Part shown: positions 7,951 through 16,679 of the stretch, in pieces
How the letters are laid out: the number at the start of each line of letters is the position of its first letter
Numbering within the stretch: position 1 is the first letter of the stretch
Source of the DNA: Bacteroidota bacterium
GTDB lineage: Bacteria > Bacteroidota > Ignavibacteria > Kapaibacteriales > UBA961
NCBI GenBank assembly: GCA_018266765.1
Contig: JAFDZU010000060.1
Location: forward strand, 1-38,281
Length of the DNA stretch: 38,281 nt
Reading direction: 5' to 3'
The notes under the pieces: generated by a model
What the model was told of the DNA's origin: nothing
The model's input: the letters and a program-made list of their open reading frames with translations, nothing else
Database searches by the model: none
Program-made: the position numbers and the translations under genes

Positions 7951-9552
7951 ATGAAAAGCAAAATAGTATTGATTGCCGGTGCGATTGTTGCCGGAGTTCT
8001 TATAGGTGTTTTCGCGGCTCCGCTTATTTCGGGGGATAATGTCTATGAGCAAGTGCGGAAATTTACCGATGTGCTCAATACCGCCTCCAAAAATTATGTA
8101 GAGAATGTGGACACACAGAAGCTCACAGAAGCCGCCATCAAAGGTATGCTGAATGAACTTGACCCACATTCGGTATATATTCCTGCCGAACAAATGAAAA
8201 AGGTAAACGAAGATTTCCAAGGCAGTTTCGAGGGAATCGGCGTTGAATTCGATATTGTAAAAGATACGATAACAATCGTAACCCCAATTATTGGTGGCCC
8301 AAGCGAAGCACTCGGTATTCAATCCGGTGATAAAATCATAAAAATAGACGGCGAAAATGCTGTTGGTCTTTCCCGCGAAGAAGTTCCTAAAAAACTCAAA
8401 GGCCCCAAAGGTACCCATGTGAAAATCCTGGTGCACCGTGCCGGTGAATCCAAACCGATAGAATTTGATATTACTCGCGATAAAATTCCAATTTATACTG
8501 TAGATGCCGCTTATATCATTCAAGGTACAGATATTGGAGTTATCTCTTCTAATCGCTTTGCGGCCACGACGCACTCGGAGTTTGTAGAAGCTGCACGTCG
8601 CCTCAAAGCTGAAGGTATGAAGAAATTAGTTCTTGATTTGCGTGGCAATCCGGGTGGCTATCTCGACCAAGCATTCAAACTTGCCGATGAATTTCTTCCG
8701 TCCGGTTCGAAAATTGTCTATACTAAGGCACGTCGCCCCGAGCTTGATGAAACATATTATGCAACCGACGGCGGTGAATTTGAGAATATACCTCTCATTG
8801 TCATGGTTAATAGCGGTTCAGCTTCGGCAAGCGAAATCGTTTCAGGTGCGATTCAAGATTTGGACAGAGGACTTATTGTAGGCGAAACTTCATTCGGCAA
8901 AGGGCTTGTCCAACAGCAGTACGCTCTCGGAGACGGCTCTTCGTACCGATTAACGATTGCACGCTATTATACGCCGTCGGGACGCTTAATTCAACGCCCG
9001 TATAAAGACAAAGATAAATATTACAAAGGTGAAGGACGTGAAGAAGGCGAAGAAGGGGATAATATCAATCATACTTCCGACAAAGCTGATTCTACGCATC
9101 CAATCTTCAAGACTGTCAGCGGACGAACTATTTATGGCGGCGGCGGTATTACACCTGATTATATCATTAAACCGGATACTATTACTCAGCTGTATCGCGA
9201 TATTTTCCGTAAAAACATATTCTTTGAATTTACGGATAATTTCCTAAAAGGTGAGGGAGTTGCTGTACGAAACAGTTACAAGGACAATTTCCCCTCATTC
9301 CTCAAAAACTTCAGAGTAACCGATGAAATGATGAAGAATTTTAAGGCAATTGCCGAACAAAAAGGTGTGGTTTGGAATGACGAAAACTATAAAACCGACG
9401 AATCATTCTTGCGGAATCGCCTTAAAGCATTAATTGCTCGTTCAATGTTCGGAAGTCCTTATTTCTTCCCTATTTCTTTTGAAGACGACAAGCAACTAAA
9501 AAAAGCAATTACATTATTTCCCGAAGCCGCTAAAATTGCAAAATTGAAATAA
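7951..9552 (+). CDS. C-terminal processing protease, S41 family (CtpA-like)
   Basis: The 533-residue protein starts at ATG 7951, which gives an N-terminal membrane anchor or signal (KIVLIAGAIVAGVLIGVFA). An upstream in-frame ATG at 7843 lies inside the preceding gene and is rejected. Residues ~85-170 are a PDZ domain (GSFEGIGVEFDI...GIQSGDKIIKIDG). Residues ~185-350 are the S41 core with the Ser/Lys dyad S292 (NSGSASASEI) and K317 (TSFGKGLVQQQ), 25 residues apart as in Prc and CtpB. The C-terminal ~180 residues are a helical extension common in Bacteroidota homologues. It should act in the periplasm, trimming or degrading proteins from their C-termini. A strong terminator follows. Confidence 0.92.
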   Translation: MKSKIVLIAGAIVAGVLIGVFAAPLISGDNVYEQVRKFTDVLNTASKNYVENVDTQKLTEAAIKGMLNELDPHSVYIPAEQMKKVNEDFQGSFEGIGVEFDIVKDTITIVTPIIGGPSEALGIQSGDKIIKIDGENAVGLSREEVPKKLKGPKGTHVKILVHRAGESKPIEFDITRDKIPIYTVDAAYIIQGTDIGVISSNRFAATTHSEFVEAARRLKAEGMKKLVLDLRGNPGGYLDQAFKLADEFLPSGSKIVYTKARRPELDETYYATDGGEFENIPLIVMVNSGSASASEIVSGAIQDLDRGLIVGETSFGKGLVQQQYALGDGSSYRLTIARYYTPSGRLIQRPYKDKDKYYKGEGREEGEEGDNINHTSDKADSTHPIFKTVSGRTIYGGGGITPDYIIKPDTITQLYRDIFRKNIFFEFTDNFLKGEGVAVRNSYKDNFPSFLKNFRVTDEMMKNFKAIAEQKGVVWNDENYKTDESFLRNRLKALIARSMFGSPYFFPISFEDDKQLKKAITLFPEAAKIAKLK

Positions 9553-9571
9553 TATCTCTGCTTAAACTTCT

Positions 9572-9609
9572 ATTCGGCTTGATTTCTAGTACTAGAAATC
9601 AAGCCGAAT
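9572..9609 (+). terminator. Strong intrinsic terminator (38-bp perfect palindrome) after the S41 protease
   Basis: ATTCGGCTTGATTTCTAGT is followed directly by its exact reverse complement, giving a 19-bp stem with no spacer. TTTATTT follows on the plus strand. It lies 19 bases past the protease stop. Confidence 0.85.
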
Positions 9610-9661
9610 TTATTTATAAGTTTTGCTTTGTTTTTATAAACTTCCATAGGATACTTGTTCA

Positions 9662-10453
9662 ATGAACATCTGCCGCATTACAACCATCACACTTGCCATA
9701 CTTACACTTTGGTTTGTTTCACCCTCAACTGCTCATTCTCAAATGGCATTTCCCGGTGAAGAATTAGAGTACGAAGTTTCTTTTTTGGGAATAAAACTCG
9801 GCACAATTAAAATGATAACGGAGCAAAGCCAAACCCTCAACGGTAAAACTGTCTATAAAATGAAAGCACTTATTGACTCCCGTTCAGGAATACCGTTTGT
9901 AGATTTACACTCTATCTATGAATCGTGGATGGACGCATCGGCAACGTATTCACATCAATTTACTGCCAACACCAAAAAAAGTGAAAATACATGGGTCTAT
10001 GATAAATATTCTTTTGACTATGATAATAATGTTATCCGAACAGAAAAGTATGAAGATAAGAAACTCATAGAGAAAAAAAGCATTTCAACACCCAAAAAGT
10101 GGAATGACGGATGCTCACTTTTCTTTACTGCTCGTCAATTACTCTTTGCTAAAAGAAATATAAAAATCCCGACAGTTGTACAGGAAGATACTGTATTTAC
10201 AACTATTGCCTTCACAGGAAAAGACGAAAGCACATCCATTGATGCTGTGGATTATCCCGTAAAAACAACCTATTTTCACGGTGAAGCAAATTGGACGGGA
10301 ATCTATGGAATTACCGGAAAATTCGAGGGTTGGTTCAGTACCGATGATGCTCGCGTTCCTATTAAAGCCAAAATGAAATTATATGTAGGAAGTGCGACTA
10401 TCGAACTTGTGAAATGGAAGCGCGGCTCGTGGCAACCGCCAAAAGCAGACTAA
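9662..10453 (+). CDS. DUF3108 domain-containing exported protein
   Basis: A 263-residue protein with a signal peptide (MNICRITTITLAILTLWF...STAHSQ). The mature part begins FPGEELEYEVSFLGIKLGTIKM, the signature start of DUF3108, and continues with alternating strands ending in KMKLYVGSATIELVKWKRG. Members are periplasmic or surface beta-sheet proteins of unknown role, sometimes compared with lipid- or LPS-binding folds. It is bracketed by two strong terminators, so it is probably a single-gene transcript. No catalytic motif is visible. Confidence 0.8.
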   Translation: MNICRITTITLAILTLWFVSPSTAHSQMAFPGEELEYEVSFLGIKLGTIKMITEQSQTLNGKTVYKMKALIDSRSGIPFVDLHSIYESWMDASATYSHQFTANTKKSENTWVYDKYSFDYDNNVIRTEKYEDKKLIEKKSISTPKKWNDGCSLFFTARQLLFAKRNIKIPTVVQEDTVFTTIAFTGKDESTSIDAVDYPVKTTYFHGEANWTGIYGITGKFEGWFSTDDARVPIKAKMKLYVGSATIELVKWKRGSWQPPKAD

Positions 10454-10481
10454 GTACTTTCTGCTATTTCTTACTAAATTA

Positions 10482-10516
10482 AAAAGCCGACCTTGAGCAA
10501 ATCAACGTCGGCTTTT
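10482..10516 (+). terminator. Intrinsic terminator after the DUF3108 gene
   Basis: AAAAGCCGAC (10482-10491) pairs with GTCGGCTTTT (10507-10516), a perfect 10-bp stem. Inside the loop TTGA and TCAA can extend it past one mismatch. The 3' arm ends in TTTTATTATT. Confidence 0.85.
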
Positions 10517-10661
10517 ATTATTAGAGCACTGCTCCACCCTAATGTAAACACGACAATCCAATTCGATTTTCTCCATCGAAAGTGAACATTCGGAATATGC
10601 TCTCAGTCATTTTGCTTAGATTTGTGTCAATTGTCCCGTGCATTTATTTTACACTTACAAT

Positions 10662-12038
10662 ATGCTTTTTAATTCAACTGAGTTTTCCCGTTCCGAGCTT
10701 ACCGAGATATTTGGCGAACATACTGTTTTTTTTCTGCCGGAATTTACAATCGGCGTTTCAACCGATACACGAACCTTAGAACGTGGTAATATCTTCATTG
10801 CACTCAAAGGCGAGCAATTCGACGGGCATTCTTCCCTCAATTCAGCGTGTGAAAAGGGAGCGTCTGTATTGATAATTGAAGACGGTTATAAAAGTAAGTT
10901 ATCCACAGAAATCAGCAGTTATCCACATATTGTAGTAGAGAGTACAATCACAGCTCTCGGACAGCTTGGCAAACATCACCGTAATCGCTTTAGAATTCCT
11001 ATAGTAGCAATCGCAGGAGCCGCCGGGAAAACCTCCACAAAAGAACTTACCGCACACCTGCTTTCGCAAAGGTTTTCCACACTCAAAACTCAAGCTAACT
11101 TTAATAATCAAATTGGCGTTCCGCTTACGCTTTTACAGCTTACGTCTGAGCATACAGCCGCAGTTATTGAAATTGGTACAAATGAACCCGGTGAAATTGA
11201 AATTCTCTCTGATATATGCTCTCCAACTCACGGCTTAATTACAAATATTGGCAAAGAACATCTCGAAAAACTCATTGATTTGGACGGCGTGGAGCGTGAA
11301 GAAACTGCTCTGTTTCGCGCGCTTGCACGCACAAATGGACAGATTCTCATAAATATGGACGACGAGCGTTTGAGCAATTATTCTGTGAGTTATCCACATG
11401 CGCTTAGCTATGGAATAGAACATCCCGCCGCTCTTCATGCAACGGTAGAATTCAATTCTCACTTGCAACCGATACTTATATTTTCGGGGAATAAACTTCG
11501 GGTACAAATGCAAACGATTGGACTCGCGGCGGCATATAATGCAATTGCGGCGGCGGCTGTCGGATTCTCATTCGGTATGACTTCAGACGAAATTCGTGTT
11601 GGGTTGGAACAGTTCAGCGTTCCTGAAGCGCATGGGTACGGACGAATGAATGTAGAATCATTCAGCGGCTATACGCTTATTAATGATTGCTATAACGCGA
11701 ATCCAGAATCTATGATTATTGCACTCAAAACATTGCAATTATACCCCACAAACGGCAAAAGAATTGCACTGTTGGGGGATATGCGAGAATTAGGTGCGTC
11801 TGCCGCAGAGGAACATCACGCCATAATAGAACAAGCAGTTTCGGCGGCTGATAGGGTGATTGTCATTGGCGAGGAAATGAGTAGTGCGGCTATGCGATTC
11901 CCAATGGTAAGAATTGCTCATTCCAAAAAAGAATGTGCTGAAATGCTCCTCGCTGAAATCTCGGAAGGTGATGTACTGCTTGTGAAAGGTTCGCGTGGGA
12001 TGCGACTCGAAGAAGTAATTGCAGAATTAAAAGGGTAA
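10662..12038 (+). CDS. murF: MurF: UDP-MurNAc-tripeptide--D-alanyl-D-alanine ligase
   Basis: MurF adds D-Ala-D-Ala to the UDP-MurNAc-tripeptide, the last cytoplasmic peptide step of peptidoglycan synthesis. The 458-residue length from ATG 10662 is typical; an in-frame ATG at 10638 would add eight residues. The N-terminal substrate domain carries TIGVSTDTRTLERGNIFIALKGEQFDGH. The ATP-binding P-loop GAAGKT lies near residues 119-124, followed by NFNNQIGVPLTLL and EIGTNEPGEI. The C-terminal domain has INDCYNANPESM and LLGDMRELG. It stands alone here, not in a dcw cluster with murE and mraY, preceded by ~200 bp of intergenic DNA. Confidence 0.92.
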   Translation: MLFNSTEFSRSELTEIFGEHTVFFLPEFTIGVSTDTRTLERGNIFIALKGEQFDGHSSLNSACEKGASVLIIEDGYKSKLSTEISSYPHIVVESTITALGQLGKHHRNRFRIPIVAIAGAAGKTSTKELTAHLLSQRFSTLKTQANFNNQIGVPLTLLQLTSEHTAAVIEIGTNEPGEIEILSDICSPTHGLITNIGKEHLEKLIDLDGVEREETALFRALARTNGQILINMDDERLSNYSVSYPHALSYGIEHPAALHATVEFNSHLQPILIFSGNKLRVQMQTIGLAAAYNAIAAAAVGFSFGMTSDEIRVGLEQFSVPEAHGYGRMNVESFSGYTLINDCYNANPESMIIALKTLQLYPTNGKRIALLGDMRELGASAAEEHHAIIEQAVSAADRVIVIGEEMSSAAMRFPMVRIAHSKKECAEMLLAEISEGDVLLVKGSRGMRLEEVIAELKG

Positions 12039-12123
12039 CCGAAAAATTAATAGTTGTGCCGTAGCAATTTGTGCTAAAGTCTTATTTTTGTTTCGGTTCA
12101 GTTCGGCAGTTATAGCCAACCTT

Positions 12124-12179
12124 CTTCATAAATCCATAGTTTGCAAATAATTGAAGTCGGTTGTAAGAATTGGCTGAAC
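12124..12179. repeat. Possible diverged copy of the intergenic repeat module
   Basis: The order CTTCATAA, (A)TAG, GCAA, GAAGTCG, TGAAC here also occurs at 155-207, and the TCGGCAGTTAtAG just upstream (near 12100) recurs as TCGGCAGTTAcAG near 27859. The similarity is partial and by eye, so membership of one family is tentative. Confidence 0.3.
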
Positions 12180-12206
12180 TTTAAATTTTATTATTCCCAT
12201 AATTCT

Positions 12207-14630
12207 ATGACCAGTATGAAATTCTTTCTCTACTTCATAATTATGTTAACGACAGCATCCATAGCTCATTCACAGCAATATCGTGTTGAACCATTAACCT
12301 CCGACTTACTTTGTGTGGCAACCTATGGTTCGCAAGTAGCGGCAGGCGGAACAAACGGAATACTAATGCTCTCGAATGACGAAGGAACAACATGGAAACA
12401 AGTTTATCTGCCCGGATATCCTATTCTCAAGGATATTATTTATTCTTCCAATGGCAGTACTTTGGCGGTGTTGACCGACAGTAATGCGTATTATTACACC
12501 GTTAATAACGGTATCTCATGGCTGAAAAACCAAGCACCGAAAGGCACGCAATGTATAGCATTCGTTGGAGATTCGAGTATTATCTGTGGTACTCAATCTG
12601 GAAAACTCTATAAAAGTACCATTCAATCCTCGGAGTGGATTGTTGTCAATACTGCTCCCGATCCGATACTAGATATTGCCGAAGCAAGCGCAGACAGTGT
12701 ATTGGTATTTACTTCCAGAGGATTATTTCTTGTTACCAATAATTATTCTCTATTGGGAGAGCTTGTATCCTTTCGATTCTCGCTTAACGGAACAGCCATA
12801 CCCCTTCACAAGACCTACGACGGTCATTGGGGATGTGCAAATGACGGAACGCTCTATTACTCAACATCTGATATTTCTCATTGGAAAATATTCGAGCCGG
12901 ATTCTGTTTCCGAGGTTCTGATGGTACAACCGGGGATGAAAGCAACAACACTATCTCGAAAAAAATACAACTCATGGTTAGGAGGAAGTATTTATTTATC
13001 TTCTACCTATGAAATCGAATCACATACGATAATATCAACTGTAAATATGGATAGCTCCTATTCACCTCGTTTAACTTCTCTATACTTTCCTGATTCTCCA
13101 CCGTCTGTATTTACATCTATTCCGGTTATAACTTCGGCGCAACTGCTCAAAGGCGGGGCAATAATTGCGGTTGGGATAGACAAAATGATTTACAAACAAT
13201 TACCCAACGGAAATTGGAAGCAACTATCTTTATTAACTGATTTTCCATCGAAATATATTAATGAAAAGATTTCTCCCAAAACTTATCAATACATGGGAAA
13301 AATTTACAACAAATTATCCTATCGAACTGAAACAGGCATACTATTTTGCCAATCATCTGATAATGGAATAACATGGAAAACACCACAAAAGGATTGGACT
13401 GCATTTATGGGGCTTGAAGATTATTATTCATATTATCCCACTACATCGTATAATACAAATGGTACGTTGCTTATGCTTGCCGGAAATGCTTTACGAAATA
13501 CATTCTTCCGTTCTACCGATTCTCTGCAATCTTTCAAACGACTTACTTCAGATTTAATTTCCACAAGTTATGCCATAAGCCCTGCAAAAGCATCTCTTCG
13601 ACCTTTTGGTGACAGTACGCGGTTTTTCACTAATTCATTTCGAAATGAACCCTTAGTAATAGGGTGGGAATATAATACTCGTTCAGTATCAGGACTGTCG
13701 TATGATAATGGCACTACATGGAATTATACATTCTATGATTCATTGCTCTTGGGGAAGGCGACGTTTTTACCGGATAATTCACTTCTTATTCCTGTGAAAT
13801 TTCCGGATTCCATTTATTATGATGCAGATGGGTTTTTTGTCAGAAAAAGTGGTGGCTGTGAGTTGTGGAAATCCAACGATACTCTAAAAACACATGAGGT
13901 TATTCCACAGCCCGGACTTCATTCTATTGAAAATATTGCGATGTTTGACCAAACGCACGGAGTAGGGTTTATCGTCTATTCTTTGCCCAATGATAAACAA
14001 AAGGGTGCTTATGCCGAAACTTTCGATGCAGGAAAATCGTGGATATTCATTGACTCATCAAAGTTTATTGATAATTTCCAACCATTCGCCGGATCTTCTC
14101 AAGATGGTTCCGTTTTCATGATGTATGAGCATCATTATACAAGCGACGGTGTCCCGAATACGATACATTTATGGAAAAATAACGGTAAGGAACATTATAC
14201 CGTGACTGTGCCTACCGACCGAGCACTTTATTATCCAATTTCTGCCGATACATTATTTTATACAATCCCGGGTGAGTTATATCGCCTCGTACTTTTGCCA
14301 ATTTCATCGGTTGATGAGCCGAGTATCCAAGATTATGAAACATCTGTCTATATGGAGTCACCATACCCGAATCCTGTAACTTCTACGGTGCGTATTCCTG
14401 TCTGGTACTATACCGCTACTGTCAAACGAGAGGATATTTCGTTGAAATGTTATGATATCTCTGGTAATCAAGTCGCAGATTTAACTCATACACTTACACC
14501 TGTTTCTGATGCTGTGAGTATTGCTGAATGGGATATGAGCAGTCTCCCGTCCGGTATTTATATTGTCAAATCATTATCCAAAAATCGAATAGGTAATGCT
14601 CGTATAGTAGTAAAAGTCGGTGTGAAATAA
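12207..14630 (+). CDS. T9SS-sorted secreted beta-propeller protein
   Basis: The start at ATG 12207 gives MTSMKFFLYFIIMLTTASIAHSQ, a clean signal peptide; ATG 12216 is an equally good alternative and the open frame from 12141 is not needed. The mature protein (~785 residues) has propeller-like blades such as ILMLSNDEGTTWKQV, YYYTVNNGISWLKN, LFCQSSDNGITWKT, GLSYDNGTTWNY and AYAETFDAGKSWIF. These resemble photosynthesis-assembly (Ycf48-like) or sortilin repeats. The C-terminus is a T9SS type A sorting domain: MESPYPNPVTSTVRIPV...CYDISGNQVADL...LPSGIYIVKS. Partner and ligand are unknown. Its closest analogue here is the gene ending at 233. Confidence 0.82.
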   Translation: MTSMKFFLYFIIMLTTASIAHSQQYRVEPLTSDLLCVATYGSQVAAGGTNGILMLSNDEGTTWKQVYLPGYPILKDIIYSSNGSTLAVLTDSNAYYYTVNNGISWLKNQAPKGTQCIAFVGDSSIICGTQSGKLYKSTIQSSEWIVVNTAPDPILDIAEASADSVLVFTSRGLFLVTNNYSLLGELVSFRFSLNGTAIPLHKTYDGHWGCANDGTLYYSTSDISHWKIFEPDSVSEVLMVQPGMKATTLSRKKYNSWLGGSIYLSSTYEIESHTIISTVNMDSSYSPRLTSLYFPDSPPSVFTSIPVITSAQLLKGGAIIAVGIDKMIYKQLPNGNWKQLSLLTDFPSKYINEKISPKTYQYMGKIYNKLSYRTETGILFCQSSDNGITWKTPQKDWTAFMGLEDYYSYYPTTSYNTNGTLLMLAGNALRNTFFRSTDSLQSFKRLTSDLISTSYAISPAKASLRPFGDSTRFFTNSFRNEPLVIGWEYNTRSVSGLSYDNGTTWNYTFYDSLLLGKATFLPDNSLLIPVKFPDSIYYDADGFFVRKSGGCELWKSNDTLKTHEVIPQPGLHSIENIAMFDQTHGVGFIVYSLPNDKQKGAYAETFDAGKSWIFIDSSKFIDNFQPFAGSSQDGSVFMMYEHHYTSDGVPNTIHLWKNNGKEHYTVTVPTDRALYYPISADTLFYTIPGELYRLVLLPISSVDEPSIQDYETSVYMESPYPNPVTSTVRIPVWYYTATVKREDISLKCYDISGNQVADLTHTLTPVSDAVSIAEWDMSSLPSGIYIVKSLSKNRIGNARIVVKVGVK

Positions 14631-14678
14631 TAAAATTATATATAAGCTGAACCTAATCAGAGAAGTAAAGTAATCATC

Positions 14679-15239
14679 TCACTTCTTTATCTGTAGTTCT
14701 CCGAACCGTTGAAACACAACAGAAGAATCCTGATTTTTTAACATATACTTATCATATACCAAGCCAAAATTCTTCCACCGAAAACGAATCAAATTATAGG
14801 AGTTATTAGACAATTTTTCAATGACCACAGCATAGTTTTTGCCGGAATTATTCACGAAACAAAAGTTAATTAAACTGCTTGTCAATTTTGAACTTCGCCA
14901 CAGCGGCAGAATTCTGTCATCTTTAATTCTATAAAGGTACATTTTCAAACTCTTTTCCTTACTCCACCGCGAAGATTTTACGATTCCGACGGCTACATCT
15001 TCATTGCCGTCATTATCAATATCAACAATTGAAATTGAAGCAATGGAATCTAAATATAGTTTAGAATCTACACGCTTTCCGGTTTTATAAAGAATTAATC
15101 GTATGTTTTCTTCTTTGACTGATTCGAGTTTGTAAGTAGTTGAGTTTGAATGGACGATAAAAGTACTGTCGATTGCAGTTCCAAATGCTGTCGTGGTGAA
15201 CATCAAACAAGCAGAAAAAATATAAGGTATGAAATTCAT
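14679..15239 (-). CDS. Small exported protein with one FG-GAP/VCBS-like calcium-site motif
   Basis: A 186-residue protein of unrecognised family. It begins with a signal peptide (MNFIPYIFSACLMFTTTAFG). Residues ~65-85 contain ISIVDIDNDGNEDVAVGIV, a DxDxDG loop like those of FG-GAP/VCBS propeller repeats, which bind calcium. The rest is beta-rich and Lys-rich with a WRSSKL segment. One repeat cannot make a propeller, so this may be a small relative that only shares the loop. It follows the M16 peptidase by 69 bp on the same strand. Confidence 0.6.
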   Translation of the reverse strand: MNFIPYIFSACLMFTTTAFGTAIDSTFIVHSNSTTYKLESVKEENIRLILYKTGKRVDSKLYLDSIASISIVDIDNDGNEDVAVGIVKSSRWSKEKSLKMYLYRIKDDRILPLWRSSKLTSSLINFCFVNNSGKNYAVVIEKLSNNSYNLIRFRWKNFGLVYDKYMLKNQDSSVVFQRFGELQIKK

Positions 15240-15308
15240 AGTGAATGAATGAAATACAGTGTGTTAGAAGGGTTGCGGCATACAAATAAAATACTTTAGT
15301 TAGATTCC

Positions 15309-16562
15309 TTATCCCCGTATTTCCGCCACAGACCATCCTTGGGGAGATAAATATTCTTGCGAAATTCGCAAAATATCATCGGCTTGGACGGCTTCCACGC
15401 GCTCAATTGTAGCAGAAATACTTTCGTGGAAACCTTCTTCGAGTTCGCTTTTGCCCATTGCTTGCATTCGTGAGGACATACTTTCGAGCGACATCATAAT
15501 TCCTGATTTGGACTGTTCTTGTGCGCGGCGCAGTTCTTTCGGAGTAATTTTTGTTTCGCAGAGTTTTGCAAGTTCTTCATAAATCATCAGTTCAGTTTTT
15601 GCTATTTTCTTCTCTTCAGTAGCGGCATAAAGCATTATTGCACCGCAATCGCTCATCGTTTGCAAGGTAGAATACACCGAATAAGCAAGTCCGGCGCGCT
15701 CACGAATGCGTTGATACAACCGCGAACTCATACCATCACCAAGCAGAGTATTCAACACAGAGAAAGCGTAACGGTCAGCCGAGCGAACATCGGGAATGCG
15801 TTTGCTCAAAAGCAGATGTCCTTGCTGGAATTGCTTGGTAATGACGGCTCGTTCGGCAGGAAGAATTTCAGGTGCTATTCTCTTGGAAGTAACTCCGGCT
15901 GAAAGTTGCCCGAAATGCTGAACTGCAACCTTAACAGCGAGTGAATGCTCAATATTCCCGCTAACAGCAATAATGATATTTGCAGGATTATATTGCTCGG
16001 TATGAAAACTACGAATTGAAGTTGGAGTAATAGCCCCGACTGATTCAATGCTTCCGGCAATCGGATTCCCAAGAGAATGATATTTGAAAAGAGAATTCTC
16101 GCCGCAATCGAAGATAACTTCTTCGGGTTCATCTTCATATGATTTAATTTCTTCTATAATTACCGCTCGTTCTTTTTCAATATCGCCGAGATGAAAAGCG
16201 GGTTTAAGTGTGATTTCTGCAAGAAGTGAGAGCGTTTTACGGAAATGTTGTTTCAATGCGCGAACATAAAAACAGGTTTGTTCTTTGGAAGTGAACGCAT
16301 TTGTATATGCACCGAGCGATTCAAATTCAGCGGCAATACTGCGTGAACTTCGTTTGGTTGTTCGTCGAAATGCAAGATGCTCGATAAAATGTGCAATGCC
16401 AATCGTATCGGGCGTTTCGTCACGTGAACCCACATCTATCCACACGCCAAGAGCAAAGGATTCGACCGTTGGCACATATTCCGAAAGAACACGAATACCA
16501 TTACCAAGAACAGTTTTTTCGATAGTCGAAATGTAGGGGGAAATTTTCAGACGTGATGGCAT
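15309..16562 (-). CDS. M16 family zinc metallopeptidase (processing-peptidase-like)
   Basis: I place the start at ATG 16562 (MPSRLKISPY...), since the frame upstream to 16643 runs through a hairpin and is unlikely to be coding. The 417 residues fit single-unit bacterial M16B peptidases. The inverted zincin motif HFIEH sits near residue 58 in GIAHFIEHLAFRRT, with the distal glutamate in KERAVIIEEIKSYEDEPEEV. The C-terminal half has the conserved LLGDGMSSRLYQRIRERAGLAYSVYS segment that contributes substrate-binding R and Y. No signal peptide is visible, so it is probably cytoplasmic. It follows two envelope proteins on the same strand, but the hairpin between them may separate transcripts. Confidence 0.9.
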   Translation of the reverse strand: MPSRLKISPYISTIEKTVLGNGIRVLSEYVPTVESFALGVWIDVGSRDETPDTIGIAHFIEHLAFRRTTKRSSRSIAAEFESLGAYTNAFTSKEQTCFYVRALKQHFRKTLSLLAEITLKPAFHLGDIEKERAVIIEEIKSYEDEPEEVIFDCGENSLFKYHSLGNPIAGSIESVGAITPTSIRSFHTEQYNPANIIIAVSGNIEHSLAVKVAVQHFGQLSAGVTSKRIAPEILPAERAVITKQFQQGHLLLSKRIPDVRSADRYAFSVLNTLLGDGMSSRLYQRIRERAGLAYSVYSTLQTMSDCGAIMLYAATEEKKIAKTELMIYEELAKLCETKITPKELRRAQEQSKSGIMMSLESMSSRMQAMGKSELEEGFHESISATIERVEAVQADDILRISQEYLSPQGWSVAEIRG

Positions 16563-16626
16563 TTGAGACAAAAATCGTTGATTGGATTGTAGAGTTTTTC
16601 TTGGCTTGCCTGTTTTACTTAATTCA

Positions 16627-16659
16627 TCAGCCCCACCACTCAACGAATGATGGGGCTGA
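16627..16659 (-). terminator. Hairpin between the DUF6263-like lipoprotein gene and the M16 gene
   Basis: TCAGCCCCA (16627-16635) pairs perfectly with TGGGGCTGA (16651-16659) around a 15-base loop. It lies 20 bases past the lipoprotein stop. The T-rich flank is on the plus-strand side, not after the hairpin in the minus direction, so it may reduce rather than stop read-through. Confidence 0.5.
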
Positions 16660-16679
16660 CAACGTTCTTTATTTTAGTT

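Noticed and set aside
7939-8574. 211-codon minus-strand frame opposite the S41 protease
   Set aside because: Shadow of a clear protease gene, with odd composition and no homology that I recognise.
9572-9609. Insertion-sequence end or attachment site
   Set aside because: No transposase or integrase, no target duplication and no partner copy; position and T-run fit a terminator.
12141-12206. Upstream extension of the second T9SS gene
   Set aside because: The 22 extra residues precede a complete signal peptide and overlap the possible repeat module.
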